Source: Candidatus Colwellbacteria bacterium RIFCSPLOWO2_01_FULL_48_10 (lineage in GTDB: Bacteria > Patescibacteriota > Minisyncoccia > UBA6257 > Colwellbacteraceae). From it: DNA of 18,870 nt. The notes beneath the pieces are model-generated. The model had not been told where the DNA came from, did no database searches, and saw nothing but the letters and a program-made list of their open reading frames with translations. The stretch lies in assembly GCA_001817755.1 (NCBI GenBank), contig MHIY01000025.1, positions 1-18,870 on the forward strand. Reading direction: 5' to 3'. Shown piece after piece: positions 7,835 through 14,745 of the stretch (the stretch's first letter is position 1; every line of letters starts with the position of its first letter). Position numbers and translations under genes: made by a program.

Positions 7835-7917
7835 TGTTTTCCGCCCCGGCCTGTCCACTGCTTCGCCAAGGCTTCGCAGTGCAGAGTACTATTACTTTGC
7901 TAAAGCTTCGTAGTGCG
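7835..7917. repeat. short repeats upstream of the PBP gene
   Basis: TGTTTTCCGCCCCG (7835-7848) recurs exactly at 8187-8200, upstream of the acidic-protein gene, so both genes share the same minus-strand leader motif CGGGGCGGAAAACA. Between 7856 and 7917, GCTTCG-containing words recur (GCTTCGCAGTGC, GCTTCGTAGTGC), and a related TGCTTCGTAGCAC is at 16054-16066. Confidence 0.4.
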
Positions 7918-7926
7918 CGGCGCTAT

Positions 7927-7964
7927 GCAATCAAAAAATACCTAAGTAGGTATTTTTTGATTGC
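7927..7964 (-). terminator. near-perfect palindrome with A- and T-tracts
   Basis: An 18-bp perfect inverted repeat (7927-7944 with 7947-7964) is separated by only AG. Each arm contains a run of six A or T flanking a TACCTA/TAGGTA core, a layout that can work as a bidirectional intrinsic terminator. It lies 16 nt past the acidic-protein stop. Confidence 0.55.
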
Positions 7965-7980
7965 GAAGTTTGGGACAAAA

Positions 7981-8184
7981 TTACTCCTCTTCATCCTCGT
8001 CCGAGTCCCCGGTGTCTTTCCAGGCATCCTCGTCGTCCTCGTCCAGAGAGCCGAATCCGAGGCCGTCTGAATCTTTTTCATCCTTGTCCTCTTCATCCTC
8101 AACGTCCTCGTCCTCCACCTCTTCGTCGGCGATAGGATCTACAACTTTCTTTGTTGCCATATTGTTTTTTTGGTTCACGACCAT
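7981..8184 (-). CDS. very acidic low-complexity small protein
   Basis: A 67-aa protein whose last 50 residues are mostly Asp and Glu, broken by one hydrophobic patch (GLGFGSL) and one Trp. No catalytic motif is visible and I do not recognise a family. The composition recalls the acidic tail of RNA polymerase delta or other nucleic-acid mimics, but that is only a resemblance. A strong promoter (TTGACT-16-TATACT) lies upstream, and a GGCGGA motif sits 7 nt before the ATG at 8184. A second ATG at 8160 (MATKKVV) is also possible, giving 59 aa. It is separated from the PBP gene by a terminator-like hairpin. It ends in TAA. Confidence 0.65.
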   Translation of the reverse strand: MVVNQKNNMATKKVVDPIADEEVEDEDVEDEEDKDEKDSDGLGFGSLDEDDEDAWKDTGDSDEDEEE

Positions 8185-8229
8185 TTTGTTTTCCGCCCCG
8201 AATCAGATCGAAGCAAAAATTTAGGGTGA

Positions 8230-8257
8230 AGTATAGCCGAGATTATTTACCAGTCAA
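8230..8257 (-). promoter_or_regulatory. sigma70-type promoter for the acidic-protein gene
   Basis: On the minus strand, TTGACT (8257-8252) and TATACT (8235-8230) are separated by 16 nt. The predicted start lies near 8223, leaving a leader of about 40 nt. Confidence 0.6.
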
Positions 8258-8273
8258 GGGCTCGCTCCGCCTA

Positions 8274-8531
8274 TCCCCGTCGCCCCTTGTTACTCTCGAG
8301 GACTCAGAATGGTTTTCTGCTGAAAACCTTCTTATCTCTCGACATCTGCATGTCTCCGAGAATGTCCTCTCCGAGCAACAATGGGCTCCTGATGGGATAG
8401 GCTCCACTCGCTATTATCAGCTTCCGCGACATTCCTTCGCGGGAATGCTCGCTCGCGTTATTAATTTGTGATTGTGGGTTGCTTCCGCGGCCTCCGAAAG
8501 TCTCCCCACAAGGGACAAGGAGCGACGGGGA
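8274..8531 (-). ncRNA. candidate structured RNA of about 260 nt, unidentified
   Basis: No protein gene fits 8222-8748, but this part folds into nested helices. The closing helix TCCCCGTCGCCCCTTGT (8274-8290) with 8515-8531 has 16 pairs plus one U-G if read from the minus strand. Inside are 8288-8295/8373-8380 (8 bp), 8298-8303/8364-8369 (GAGGAC/GTCCTC), hairpin GGTTTTC-TGCT-GAAAACC (8311-8328), GACAT-CTGC-ATGTC (8341-8354), 8389-8393/8416-8420, CATTCC/GGAATG (8430-8447) and TTGTGGG/CCCACAA (8472-8478/8505-8511). Two helices have G-U on the minus strand where the plus strand would have A-C mismatches, which favours a minus-strand transcript. I found no tmRNA, RNase P or SRP signature and no clear promoter or terminator, so a repeat element remains possible. 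Confidence 0.4.
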
Positions 8532-8614
8532 CGGGCTTCGTCAACGCCTTATCGACTTGGTTCAGACTAACCCCACGAAAATAGACCAACCAAACTCCAG
8601 AATTCGATTTCTAG

Positions 8615-8658
8615 CCATATCATAATTCCCCAGCGGCCGCTGGGGAATTATGATATGG
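8615..8658. repeat. 44-bp perfect palindrome
   Basis: Two 22-nt arms (8615-8636 and 8637-8658) are exactly complementary with no spacer; the centre is AGCGGCCGCT. It lies between the candidate RNA and prs, not at the 3' end of a protein gene, and no U-tract follows. It could extrude as a cruciform or end a rightward transcript of the preceding region. The remaining gap, 8532-8614 and 8659-8748, shows only a TTGGTT/AACCAA stem (8558-8594). Confidence 0.75.
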
Positions 8659-8748
8659 GAAAACGTAGAAATGTAGAAAACTAGGATAAGCTATGCGTAA
8701 ATTGTAATTTCCGGCGGAGATTGATAGCCTGACTATAGGTGTTTTTGA

Positions 8749-9642
8749 ATGACTGTACCTGAACAAGTAAACACGATTGTTTTGCACCACAGCGCCACAT
8801 CGAACGTTGCTGGCGAGCTAGCCCTTTCCCTGGGCGCGCCGGTTTTTACTGTCCATACCAAGCGGTTTCCCGACGGTACTGCTAATGTGCGTTTGCCGAC
8901 CGAGGTTCGTGGTAAGAACGTGATCCTCGTCGCGGACACTCGCCCAGACTCTGCCATCATCAAGCTTCTCTTACTCCAGGCCGCATTGCAACGAGGAGGC
9001 GCGGCTCGCATTGACACGGTGATCCCCTATTATGCCTATGCCAGGCAGGACCGGCGGGCTTGCAAGGAAGGCCAGCCTGTTGCCGCTGAGGTATTCGCAC
9101 AGCTTATCGGACAGACGACAAACCGTGTGGTCGTTGTCGAGCCGCACAATCAGAGTTTCATGGGTTGTTTCGGCGAGTCGGCAGTTTCCGCTTCGCCGAT
9201 TCGGGAGATTGCCGAGCATCTCGAGAGTTTCGGCGTAGGTTTCGTTCTTGCTCCCGACGAAGGCGCTCTCCCTCGCGCCAAGGAAGTCGCCGAGATTCTT
9301 GGAGTTCCCTTCGACCACCTCGACAAAAAGCGAGTGAGCCCGACCGAGGTGAGAATTGTGCCGAAGGAGCTGAAGGTACAAGGCTTGCGCGTTGCCGTTC
9401 TCGACGACATGATCTCCGGCGGCGACACGACTGCCGCCGCAATTACGGAACTCAAGCGCCAGGGAGCAGATCGGGTTGTGGCGGCTTGCGTACACGGCTT
9501 GTTTTTGGGAGATGCCCTAGATAAACTTCGAGTAGCTGGTTGCAACCGCGTTGTTGCGACCAACACCGTCGCCGTTGTCCCGTACGGCAAAGTTTCTTGT
9601 GTGCCGGCCATCGTGCGCGCCCTCCAAGAGGGTCAAAAGTAG
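8749..9642 (+). CDS. prs: Ribose-phosphate pyrophosphokinase (PRPP synthetase)
   Basis: A 297-aa enzyme making PRPP from ribose 5-phosphate and ATP, for nucleotide synthesis. Seen are FPDGT (40-44), the ATP/flexible-loop segment PYYAYARQDRR (93-103), a PHNQS in place of the usual His-rich motif (132-136), APDEGA (168-173), and the PRPP-binding loop VLDDMISGGDTT (217-228). It is slightly shorter than classical bacterial Prs (about 310-320 aa), closer to the short archaeal-like forms. AGGTG lies 8 nt before the ATG. It stands alone with its own terminator. I found no ATA among its isoleucine codons, unlike dnaA, ruvC or dnaN nearby, suggesting acquisition from another genome. It ends in TAG. 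Confidence 0.9.
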   Translation: MTVPEQVNTIVLHHSATSNVAGELALSLGAPVFTVHTKRFPDGTANVRLPTEVRGKNVILVADTRPDSAIIKLLLLQAALQRGGAARIDTVIPYYAYARQDRRACKEGQPVAAEVFAQLIGQTTNRVVVVEPHNQSFMGCFGESAVSASPIREIAEHLESFGVGFVLAPDEGALPRAKEVAEILGVPFDHLDKKRVSPTEVRIVPKELKVQGLRVAVLDDMISGGDTTAAAITELKRQGADRVVAACVHGLFLGDALDKLRVAGCNRVVATNTVAVVPYGKVSCVPAIVRALQEGQK

Positions 9643-9646
9643 CATT

Positions 9647-9687
9647 CCCGCCTTAGAACAAGCATGTTCTCGGGCGGTTTTCTTTTT
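9647..9687 (+). terminator. intrinsic terminator of prs
   Basis: A CCCGCC/GGGCGG stem (9647-9652 with 9672-9677), with an inner GAACA/TGTTC stem, is followed directly by TTTTCTTTTT (9678-9687). Confidence 0.85.
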
Positions 9688-9716
9688 GTCCGCTAAGTCT
9701 TTCTAGTGGCTAAACA

Positions 9717-10193
9717 CTAGTCGCTAACTACTATCCGCTCTGCCGCGCCGCGGATCGCAAGCGCAAGCGCATCAGCCGCATCGTCCCGCGCGCCGAATTT
9801 TTTTATATTGAGAGTCAGGCAGACAATTTTTTCTACCGCCTGCTTGTCGGCTTGGCCGTCCCCAGTTACAACCGACTTAACATTGTTTGGTGAGAATTCC
9901 ATCAGCCGTATACCGGCCCTCTTCACCGCAAGCGTTATTACGCCCCTTGCTTCCGCGACTGCAATCGCGGTTTTTTTGTTCGTGGAAAAATATAGGGTTT
10001 CGACCGCCGCGAGTTCCGGTTTGTATTTTTTTATAAGTTCCGCAACGCGACGGTCGACTTCCATAAGCTTTTCCGCCTGATTGCCGGAGGTTTCGATAAC
10101 ACCATACGCAAGCGGTTTTAAAGCCGCCCCGTTTTTTTCTATCACTCCATAGCCGATAGCCGTTGTTCCCGGGTCAATGCCGATGATTACCAT
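9717..10193 (-). CDS. ruvC: Holliday junction endonuclease RuvC
   Basis: A 158-aa RNase H-fold resolvase that cuts Holliday junctions moved by RuvAB. The start MVIIGIDPGTTAIGYG gives catalytic D7; E65 is in AAVETLYF; D138 and D141 are in ARDDAADALALA. The length is normal for the family. ruvB lies 6.9 kb away on the other strand and ruvA is not in the window. yebC is just upstream on the same strand, as in many bacteria. The last residues, IVVSD plus the TAG stop, fall inside an 18-bp sequence repeated in inverted orientation beyond yebC. No SD precedes the ATG. Confidence 0.95.
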   Translation of the reverse strand: MVIIGIDPGTTAIGYGVIEKNGAALKPLAYGVIETSGNQAEKLMEVDRRVAELIKKYKPELAAVETLYFSTNKKTAIAVAEARGVITLAVKRAGIRLMEFSPNNVKSVVTGDGQADKQAVEKIVCLTLNIKKFGARDDAADALALAIRGAAERIVVSD

Positions 10194-10207
10194 AAAATAG
10201 CTTATTA

Positions 10208-10342
10208 GCTTGATGATTACATCAAGTTTAGCTTGTTAGCGGCTTTGCCGTCTAGGAAGAGTAGCTCGATAGCAGCACAGCTCTTTAGCGACTCACTAAC
10301 GTTCGCCGTTTAGTTAGCTTTTTAGTAATTCAGGATTTACTA
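10208..10342. repeat. palindromic repeats between ruvC and yebC (copy 2)
   Basis: Contains CTTGATG-ATTA-CATCAAG (10208-10225), the word TAGCTCGATAGC (10263-10274) and the 28-nt block 10315-10342. The last two match copy 1 at 1656-1691. The block runs into the yebC stop codon. No gene is seen between 10194 and 10339. Confidence 0.65.
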
Positions 10343-10867
10343 ACGAGCTATATTCGTGTATATCGCACTCACATCGTCCCTTTCCTCGAGCACCGCGACT
10401 AGCTCCGCAACCTTGGATTTAGCGTCATCAGATACCGCCTGCGCGAACTTTGGCTTATATCCTTCATCCGTTTTATCGAAGTTCCAAAGCAGGCTGCCCG
10501 GGTTCGCGAGCTTAACGCCGCGCTCGCCTAAAACTATTTTTATTTCATTAAGGCTGCGGGGCTTGCTGTCGGTGAGTCCCTCGATTATCACCCCCGACCC
10601 CTCCGGGCCGTAGGCCTCTATCAAAAACTCTTCCATTTCTTTGCTCTCGCGGGCGCGTTTTATTGCTCGAAGGATGTTGTCCTGGGGCATATTTTCTTTC
10701 CTGGCGCGTTCGATCATGCTCCGCAGGGTCGGGTTAAAGTCCGGATTCGGATCTTTCCGTGCCGCTATCGAGATGGCGTTCGCAAGTTTCGAAAAAACCC
10801 GGGCTCTGGCTTTGTCCGCAACGCCCTTATGCGTTCTGATTTGGCTCCATTTATTATGTCCGGCCAC
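10340..10867 (-). CDS. yebC: YebC/TACO1 family protein
   Basis: A 175-aa protein of the YebC/TACO1 family, whose members act in transcription regulation or help translation of difficult sequences. The N-terminus MAGHNKWSQIRTHKG is diagnostic. A second segment (PDFNPTLRSMIERARKENMP) and the C-terminal DDVSAIYTNI also match. Typical YebC is about 240 aa; this one is shortened in domains 2 and 3, where SLLWNF replaces the usual SVSFMF-like strand. It starts with GTG and shows no SD. ruvC follows on the same strand after a repeat-filled gap. The C-terminal residues and TAG stop overlap the dispersed repeat block. Confidence 0.92.
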   Translation of the reverse strand: MAGHNKWSQIRTHKGVADKARARVFSKLANAISIAARKDPNPDFNPTLRSMIERARKENMPQDNILRAIKRARESKEMEEFLIEAYGPEGSGVIIEGLTDSKPRSLNEIKIVLGERGVKLANPGSLLWNFDKTDEGYKPKFAQAVSDDAKSKVAELVAVLEERDDVSAIYTNIAR

Positions 10868-10878
10868 GGGATAGAAAT

Positions 10879-10896
10879 TAGTAGTTAGCGACTAGT
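10879..10896. repeat. 18-bp inverted repeat flanking ruvC-yebC
   Basis: TAGTAGTTAGCGACTAGT here is the exact reverse complement of 9716-9733, at the end of ruvC. The pair brackets the two-gene block. Confidence 0.75.
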
Positions 10897-10978
10897 TGTT
10901 AGTGTAAATCCCAAACAATCAAAATTCAAAATTAAGACTTTGCTTCGCAAAGTTCAGGGAAGTTCCAGAAATGCTGAA

Positions 10979-11073
10979 CCCCCTAGTGTCAGCGTTCGTT
11001 TCCGGTTCTGTCCAAAGCATGCCCGAGAAGGGTTGCTTCCAGTGGTTTTACGAATGCATCTAACACTAGGGGG
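10979..11073 (+). ncRNA. candidate structured leader or RNA element
   Basis: CCCCCTAGTGT (10979-10989) pairs perfectly with ACACTAGGGGG (11063-11073). Inside, GCGTTCGT (10992-10999) pairs with ACGAATGC (11050-11057) with one G-U, and an AGCA/CCC hairpin lies between. The wobble suits the plus strand. It precedes two tiny SD-led reading frames. The rest of the 10868-11566 gap shows no larger gene. Confidence 0.4.
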
Positions 11074-11226
11074 TGTGCCATTTATCTGCGGCTCTAGGCA
11101 CTAATTGAGCCGTCATCGATCTTCGACTACGCCTCCTTTGAGATCTGGCGATGCCTTGCGGATGTCTACAGCGCCTAGAATCTCACCAAAAGGTCGAAGA
11201 CTCTTGTTGTTAAGGAGGGATAGCAG

Positions 11227-11346
11227 ATGGGGGTATCGTTGCCTTCACCTTCCTCTGACTTCGCGCCAGCGGTCCCGCCAATGTACTCATGGAACGGAGT
11301 CCACAGTTGCATTGACGGCGAAGGTCTCGCTCGTTATCTGACTTAA
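11227..11346 (+). CDS. possible 39-aa protein with strong SD
   Basis: A short frame starting MGVSLPSPSSDFAPAVPP and ending ARYLT, stop TAA. AAGGAGG lies 8 nt before the ATG, a near-perfect SD in a window where most genes have none. No domain, signal or membrane segment is visible. It could equally be chance. Downstream is a second small frame with a similar SD. Confidence 0.3.
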   Translation: MGVSLPSPSSDFAPAVPPMYSWNGVHSCIDGEGLARYLT

Positions 11347-11444
11347 CAGAATGCCTTACGGTACGAGCTGACGACCCGCCCTATCTACTTGCTTTGTGTC
11401 CATCCGTTTGTTAAATACCAGCGCTTCTTGATGGAGGAGAAGCG

Positions 11445-11570
11445 ATGGCCCACGGTTGTGCTTCTGCGAGAGGCGCTTACTACTGCTGGTGCACCCTCTT
11501 TTGCAATCAGGCTTCCAGCTTATTGTTTATAGCCCAACTACCATTAAATTGTCCAGCTGGCCCATTTTAA
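11445..11570 (+). CDS. possible 41-aa Cys-rich protein with strong SD
   Basis: A short frame starting MAHGCASARGAYYCWC, with five Cys (residues 5, 14, 16, 20, 36) and a hydrophobic middle (SSLLFIAQL). GGAGGAG lies about 5 nt before the ATG. It ends in TAA and overlaps the convergent folC stop by 4 nt. No family is recognised. It may be part of the same short transcript as 11227-11346. Confidence 0.3.
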   Translation: MAHGCASARGAYYCWCTLFCNQASSLLFIAQLPLNCPAGPF

Positions 11571-12838
11571 GAGCTCTGACGGTGTTTTAGGATCCAATTT
11601 TTGGAGAACCACACCCGTCTTATCTCCCCGGCGATGAAGAATGAGCCGGTCGCGAGAACCGCATCGTTTTTCCCTGCTGATCCGAGCGCGGTTTTCATGG
11701 CGGCGCGCGGATTTTCGATTATTCTGAATTGCGTCCCGCGTTTCATATATTTTTTTGCGATGACCGCAAGCTTTTTGGGGTCTGCAAACTCCCGTTGCCG
11801 TCCCTTAATGCGTGTGAAGAATATCCTGTCTGCAAACGGGACGATGAGCCTTAGAATGTCATTGTGATTTTTGTTCGCAGCGATGCCGATCACCAGATTC
11901 AGTTTTCGGTAGTTCAATTCTTTAACTTTGCGCGCGGTATCGGCCATTTTTATCCTGTTGTGCGCGCCGTCGATTATCGTGAGCGGCTTGCGGTCAACTA
12001 TTTCAAATCTGGCCGGCAAACGAGCCGTTCTTATTCCCTCCGATATATATTTCTCGTCTATGCCGGCATTTTGGGCTATCGCGGAGGCGAGTCTGGCGTT
12101 CGCCTCATCAGCTGACTTTGATCTTGGCAGGGAGTTAAACTTTGCGCCCGCCATCCGGCAGACCAACCGAAACATTTTTAGCAGGCCCGGCCGCTTCTCG
12201 GATGTCCAGAATATCGAACCGCGCTTTATTATGCCCGCTTTGCCAAAAGCGATCTTAGTAAGTGTTTTCCCAAGAAGCTGTACATGGTCATAGTCGATGT
12301 TAGTTATCGCCGTTATAACCGGTTTGCGAATAAAGTTTGTCGCATCATATCTTCCGCCTGCCCCAACTTCGAGCACCACCCATTCGCATCGCATTTTTTG
12401 AAAGTATATAAGGGCCACTGCGAGCGACACCTCGAAATAGCTGGGATGCCATTCGAATCCTTTCTCCGCGCATTTTGCGATGTGCGGTTTCAAGGCTTCC
12501 ACGATCCGCGCGAATTCCAAGGGCGGGATGTATTTTTCGTCGGCCGCTATTTCTTCTATCGGGGTTGTGACATGGGGCGAAGTAAACACGCCCGCTTTTT
12601 TTCCTGCCGTCCAGAGGATATTGGCTACCATAGTTGCAACCGTTCCCTTTCCAGCCGTGCCGGTTATGTGTATGAATTTGAAGCCATCAGTTTTTACGCC
12701 AGCCGTTTTAAGGAAATATTTCGTCCGCTCCAGGTATATAGCTGGATCATTGCGATCGGTCATATAATCCTTGCGCGGACGGTTGTCGAGCGAGCTTAAG
12801 AACTCCACGGCTTTATGATATCGGGCTAATTTATCCAT
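11567..12838 (-). CDS. folC: FolC-type Mur ligase (folylpolyglutamate/dihydrofolate synthase-like)
   Basis: A 423-aa ATP-dependent ligase. The P-loop is GTAGKGT (60-66), where the family usually has GTNGKGS. Other landmarks are SPHVTTPIEEI (87-97), the LEVGAGGRYDATN metal/ATP segment (156-168), TNIDYDHVQLLG (179-190), FGKAGIIK with the lysine normally carbamylated (K200), and DGAHN (290-294) at the C-terminal domain. FolC adds glutamate to folates or pteroate. No folate-pathway neighbour is present, so the true substrate is open; MurC/F-like ligases share the fold but not these motifs. TATAAT lies 6 nt before the ATG, suggesting a leaderless mRNA. It ends in TAA. Confidence 0.85.
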   Translation of the reverse strand: MDKLARYHKAVEFLSSLDNRPRKDYMTDRNDPAIYLERTKYFLKTAGVKTDGFKFIHITGTAGKGTVATMVANILWTAGKKAGVFTSPHVTTPIEEIAADEKYIPPLEFARIVEALKPHIAKCAEKGFEWHPSYFEVSLAVALIYFQKMRCEWVVLEVGAGGRYDATNFIRKPVITAITNIDYDHVQLLGKTLTKIAFGKAGIIKRGSIFWTSEKRPGLLKMFRLVCRMAGAKFNSLPRSKSADEANARLASAIAQNAGIDEKYISEGIRTARLPARFEIVDRKPLTIIDGAHNRIKMADTARKVKELNYRKLNLVIGIAANKNHNDILRLIVPFADRIFFTRIKGRQREFADPKKLAVIAKKYMKRGTQFRIIENPRAAMKTALGSAGKNDAVLATGSFFIAGEIRRVWFSKNWILKHRQSS

Positions 12839-12844
12839 TGGTCC

Positions 12845-12850
12845 ATTATA
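12845..12850 (-). promoter_or_regulatory. TATAAT -10 box in front of folC
   Basis: On the minus strand a perfect TATAAT ends 6 nt before the folC ATG. The -35 position (12868-12873) is poor. A start at or near the A of ATG is expected. Confidence 0.5.
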
Positions 12851-12853
12851 TCC

Positions 12854-12995
12854 CCGAATTACGGAACTCCATGAACGGCGGCATTCGGAAGAGCCTCCCG
12901 CAGTGCGGCGGCGCGAGGGCGAGACAGAAATTCAGCAGAATTTCATGTCGTGCTCTTCCGAATGTCCGCCGGAACAGAAGAGTTTCGTAATCCGG
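12854..12995. repeat. long imperfect inverted repeat between folC and pilB
   Basis: The outer arms CCGAATTACGGAACT (12854-12868) and 12981-12995 pair with two irregularities. The inner arms CATTCGGAAGAGC (12882-12894) and 12952-12964 pair perfectly, extended by GGCGG/CCGCC past a one-base bulge. Within the loop is GACAGAAATTC-AGCA-GAATTTC-A-TGTC (12923-12949). It may be a structured RNA, a small non-autonomous mobile element or a transcription barrier between divergent genes. Confidence 0.6.
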
Positions 12996-13006
12996 AGTTA
13001 TGCCTT

Positions 13007-13035
13007 TTGGATATTGGAGCTTTTCGGATTATCAT
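13007..13035 (+). promoter_or_regulatory. promoter for pilB
   Basis: TTGGAT (13007-13012) and TATCAT (13030-13035) are separated by 17 nt. The -10 box ends 8 nt before the chosen ATG, so the mRNA would have almost no leader. Confidence 0.45.
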
Positions 13036-13043
13036 TGATTCCA

Positions 13044-14711
13044 ATGGAAGACCTATCCTCCAAGATCGCGCTTATGAAAAAAGAGGCCGAGGAGCGCGAT
13101 GCGCGCCGCGTTGCCGATGCCTCGAAATTGCCGTACCTCGATCTTTCGACCCTCGCCGTTGACCGCGATGCCTTTGCGGCGTTTCCGGAAGACGCTGCTC
13201 GCGCCGCTTCTGCGGTTCCGGTAAAATTGGCGCAAAAAAAACTTATAGTCGCTATCGCTGATCCTAATAACCCGGCCACAGTTGCGCTTCTTGCCGACCT
13301 TAAGTCTCGGGGCTTTTCGGTAGAAACGTTTGTTGTGTCAATCTCTGCGGTTACAAATTATCTCGCCAACTATTCTCTGAACGCCGCGCCGATCCAGCGC
13401 GAGATAGTTTCGAAATTAGGGCTCAGCAAAGAAAAACTCGCCGCTTTCCGCTCGGCCGCGTCCAATGCGCAGAAGGCAACCGCTTTCTTCGAAAAGTCGG
13501 TTGCGGGCAATGGTTCGATCTCCACGACCGATCTGCTCGAAGCGATCATGGGCTCGGCCCTCGCCGCCGACGCTTCTGATCTCCACTTCGAGACCGATCG
13601 CGACAAAGTCCTGCTCCGTTTCCGCGTCGACGGGCTTCTGCACGATATCCATCCTTTCACCCACGATTCGTATAGGCAGATATTGAACCGCATTAAACTG
13701 CTATCCAACCTAAAAATAAACATCACCGACATCCCGCAAGACGGCCGCTTTACCATCAAGGCTGGGGTGGTTGAGATCGAGATCAGGGTTTCGATAATTC
13801 CGTCTGAGTTCGGCGAGGCGATTGTTATGAGGGTTTTGAACCCCAAGGCCATTTCTCTCGGTTTCAGCGATCTCGGTCTGCGGGCCGACGATGCGGATAT
13901 CGCCGGACGCGCCATAAAAAGGCCGAACGGCATGGTGCTCGTTACCGGCCCCACCGGCAGCGGAAAAACCACTACCCTTTATGCCTTTTTAAAGGCCGTG
14001 TCTACGGCGGAGTCCAAGACCATTACCATTGAAGACCCAATCGAGTACCACCTCGCCGGAGTCGAGCAAACTCAGGTTGATCCAAAAAGCGGCTACACGT
14101 TCGCTTCCGGTCTGCGTTCGATTTTAAGGCAAGATCCAGACATGATATTGGTCGGTGAGATCCGCGACGCTGAGACTGCCGAGATAGCCATCCACGCATC
14201 TCTCACCGGTCATTTGGTTTTCTCAACCCTCCACACCAACAACGCCGTCGGCGCCATCCCCCGCCTCATCGATATCGGCATCAAGCCGTCCATTCTTGGC
14301 CCGGCGCTCACCCTTATCATCGCCCAAAGGCTTGTCCGCCGCCTGTGCCCGGAGTGCCGCGTCCCCGCGCAGATAGATGCCGACACCAAGGCTAAGATAG
14401 ATAAATTTTTGGACAAACTGCCTCCACGCGTTAAGCGTTATTCGGAAGAATTAAAAATGTTTTCTGCGAAAGGGTGCGAAAAATGCACCGGCGGGTTCAA
14501 AGGACGCCTGGGCATATTCGAATTTCTGGAACTCGGGCCCGAATACGAAGCGCTTATCAACAAAGACGCCAGTGAATTGGCCATACGTTCACTCGCCGTT
14601 TCCAAAGGATTCTTGGAGATGCAGTCAGACGGGATATTAAAAGCGCTCGCCGGTTACACCACGCTCGAAGAAGTCGAAAAAACCACCGGGCCATTGGAGT
14701 GGGCGGTTTAG
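13044..14711 (+). CDS. pilB: Type IV pilus assembly / type II secretion ATPase (PilB/GspE)
   Basis: A 555-aa hexameric ATPase that drives pilus extension or type II secretion from the cytoplasmic side. The N-terminal domain (about 1-130) is of the GspE/PilB N type. Then come Walker A GPTGSGKTTT (302-311), Asp box ITIEDPIEY (327-335), Walker B DMILVGEIRDAETA (366-379) and His box TGHLVFSTLHTNNA (388-401). Two Cys pairs, CPEC (435-438) and CEKC (478-481), form the usual zinc site. I chose the ATG at 13044 because longer upstream frames run through an inverted repeat and have no family similarity. No other pilus gene is in the window, as is common when the cluster is split. It ends in TAG. Confidence 0.92.
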   Translation: MEDLSSKIALMKKEAEERDARRVADASKLPYLDLSTLAVDRDAFAAFPEDAARAASAVPVKLAQKKLIVAIADPNNPATVALLADLKSRGFSVETFVVSISAVTNYLANYSLNAAPIQREIVSKLGLSKEKLAAFRSAASNAQKATAFFEKSVAGNGSISTTDLLEAIMGSALAADASDLHFETDRDKVLLRFRVDGLLHDIHPFTHDSYRQILNRIKLLSNLKINITDIPQDGRFTIKAGVVEIEIRVSIIPSEFGEAIVMRVLNPKAISLGFSDLGLRADDADIAGRAIKRPNGMVLVTGPTGSGKTTTLYAFLKAVSTAESKTITIEDPIEYHLAGVEQTQVDPKSGYTFASGLRSILRQDPDMILVGEIRDAETAEIAIHASLTGHLVFSTLHTNNAVGAIPRLIDIGIKPSILGPALTLIIAQRLVRRLCPECRVPAQIDADTKAKIDKFLDKLPPRVKRYSEELKMFSAKGCEKCTGGFKGRLGIFEFLELGPEYEALINKDASELAIRSLAVSKGFLEMQSDGILKALAGYTTLEEVEKTTGPLEWAV

Positions 14712-14745
14712 TTTTAGTTTCTGTACGACAGCCAGTACAAATCTC

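Noticed and set aside
8151..8471. 106-codon rightward frame over the acidic gene and candidate RNA
   Set aside because: It is antisense to the promoter and start of the acidic gene, has no SD, and its sequence looks non-coding.
8222..8748. tmRNA, RNase P RNA or SRP RNA
   Set aside because: No tRNA-like ends with GGTTCRANYCC, no tag reading frame, no GAGGAAAGUCC or ACAGAA core, and no SRP GGAA-loop motif were found on either strand.
11105..11341. 78-codon frame in the yebC-folC gap
   Set aside because: It starts with TTG, has no SD, is Arg/Ser-rich without a family pattern, and overlaps a better SD-led frame in another phase.
12903..13043. 47-residue N-terminal extension of the pilB product
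   Set aside because: It runs through an inverted repeat, has no similarity to PilB/GspE, and the promoter lies inside it.
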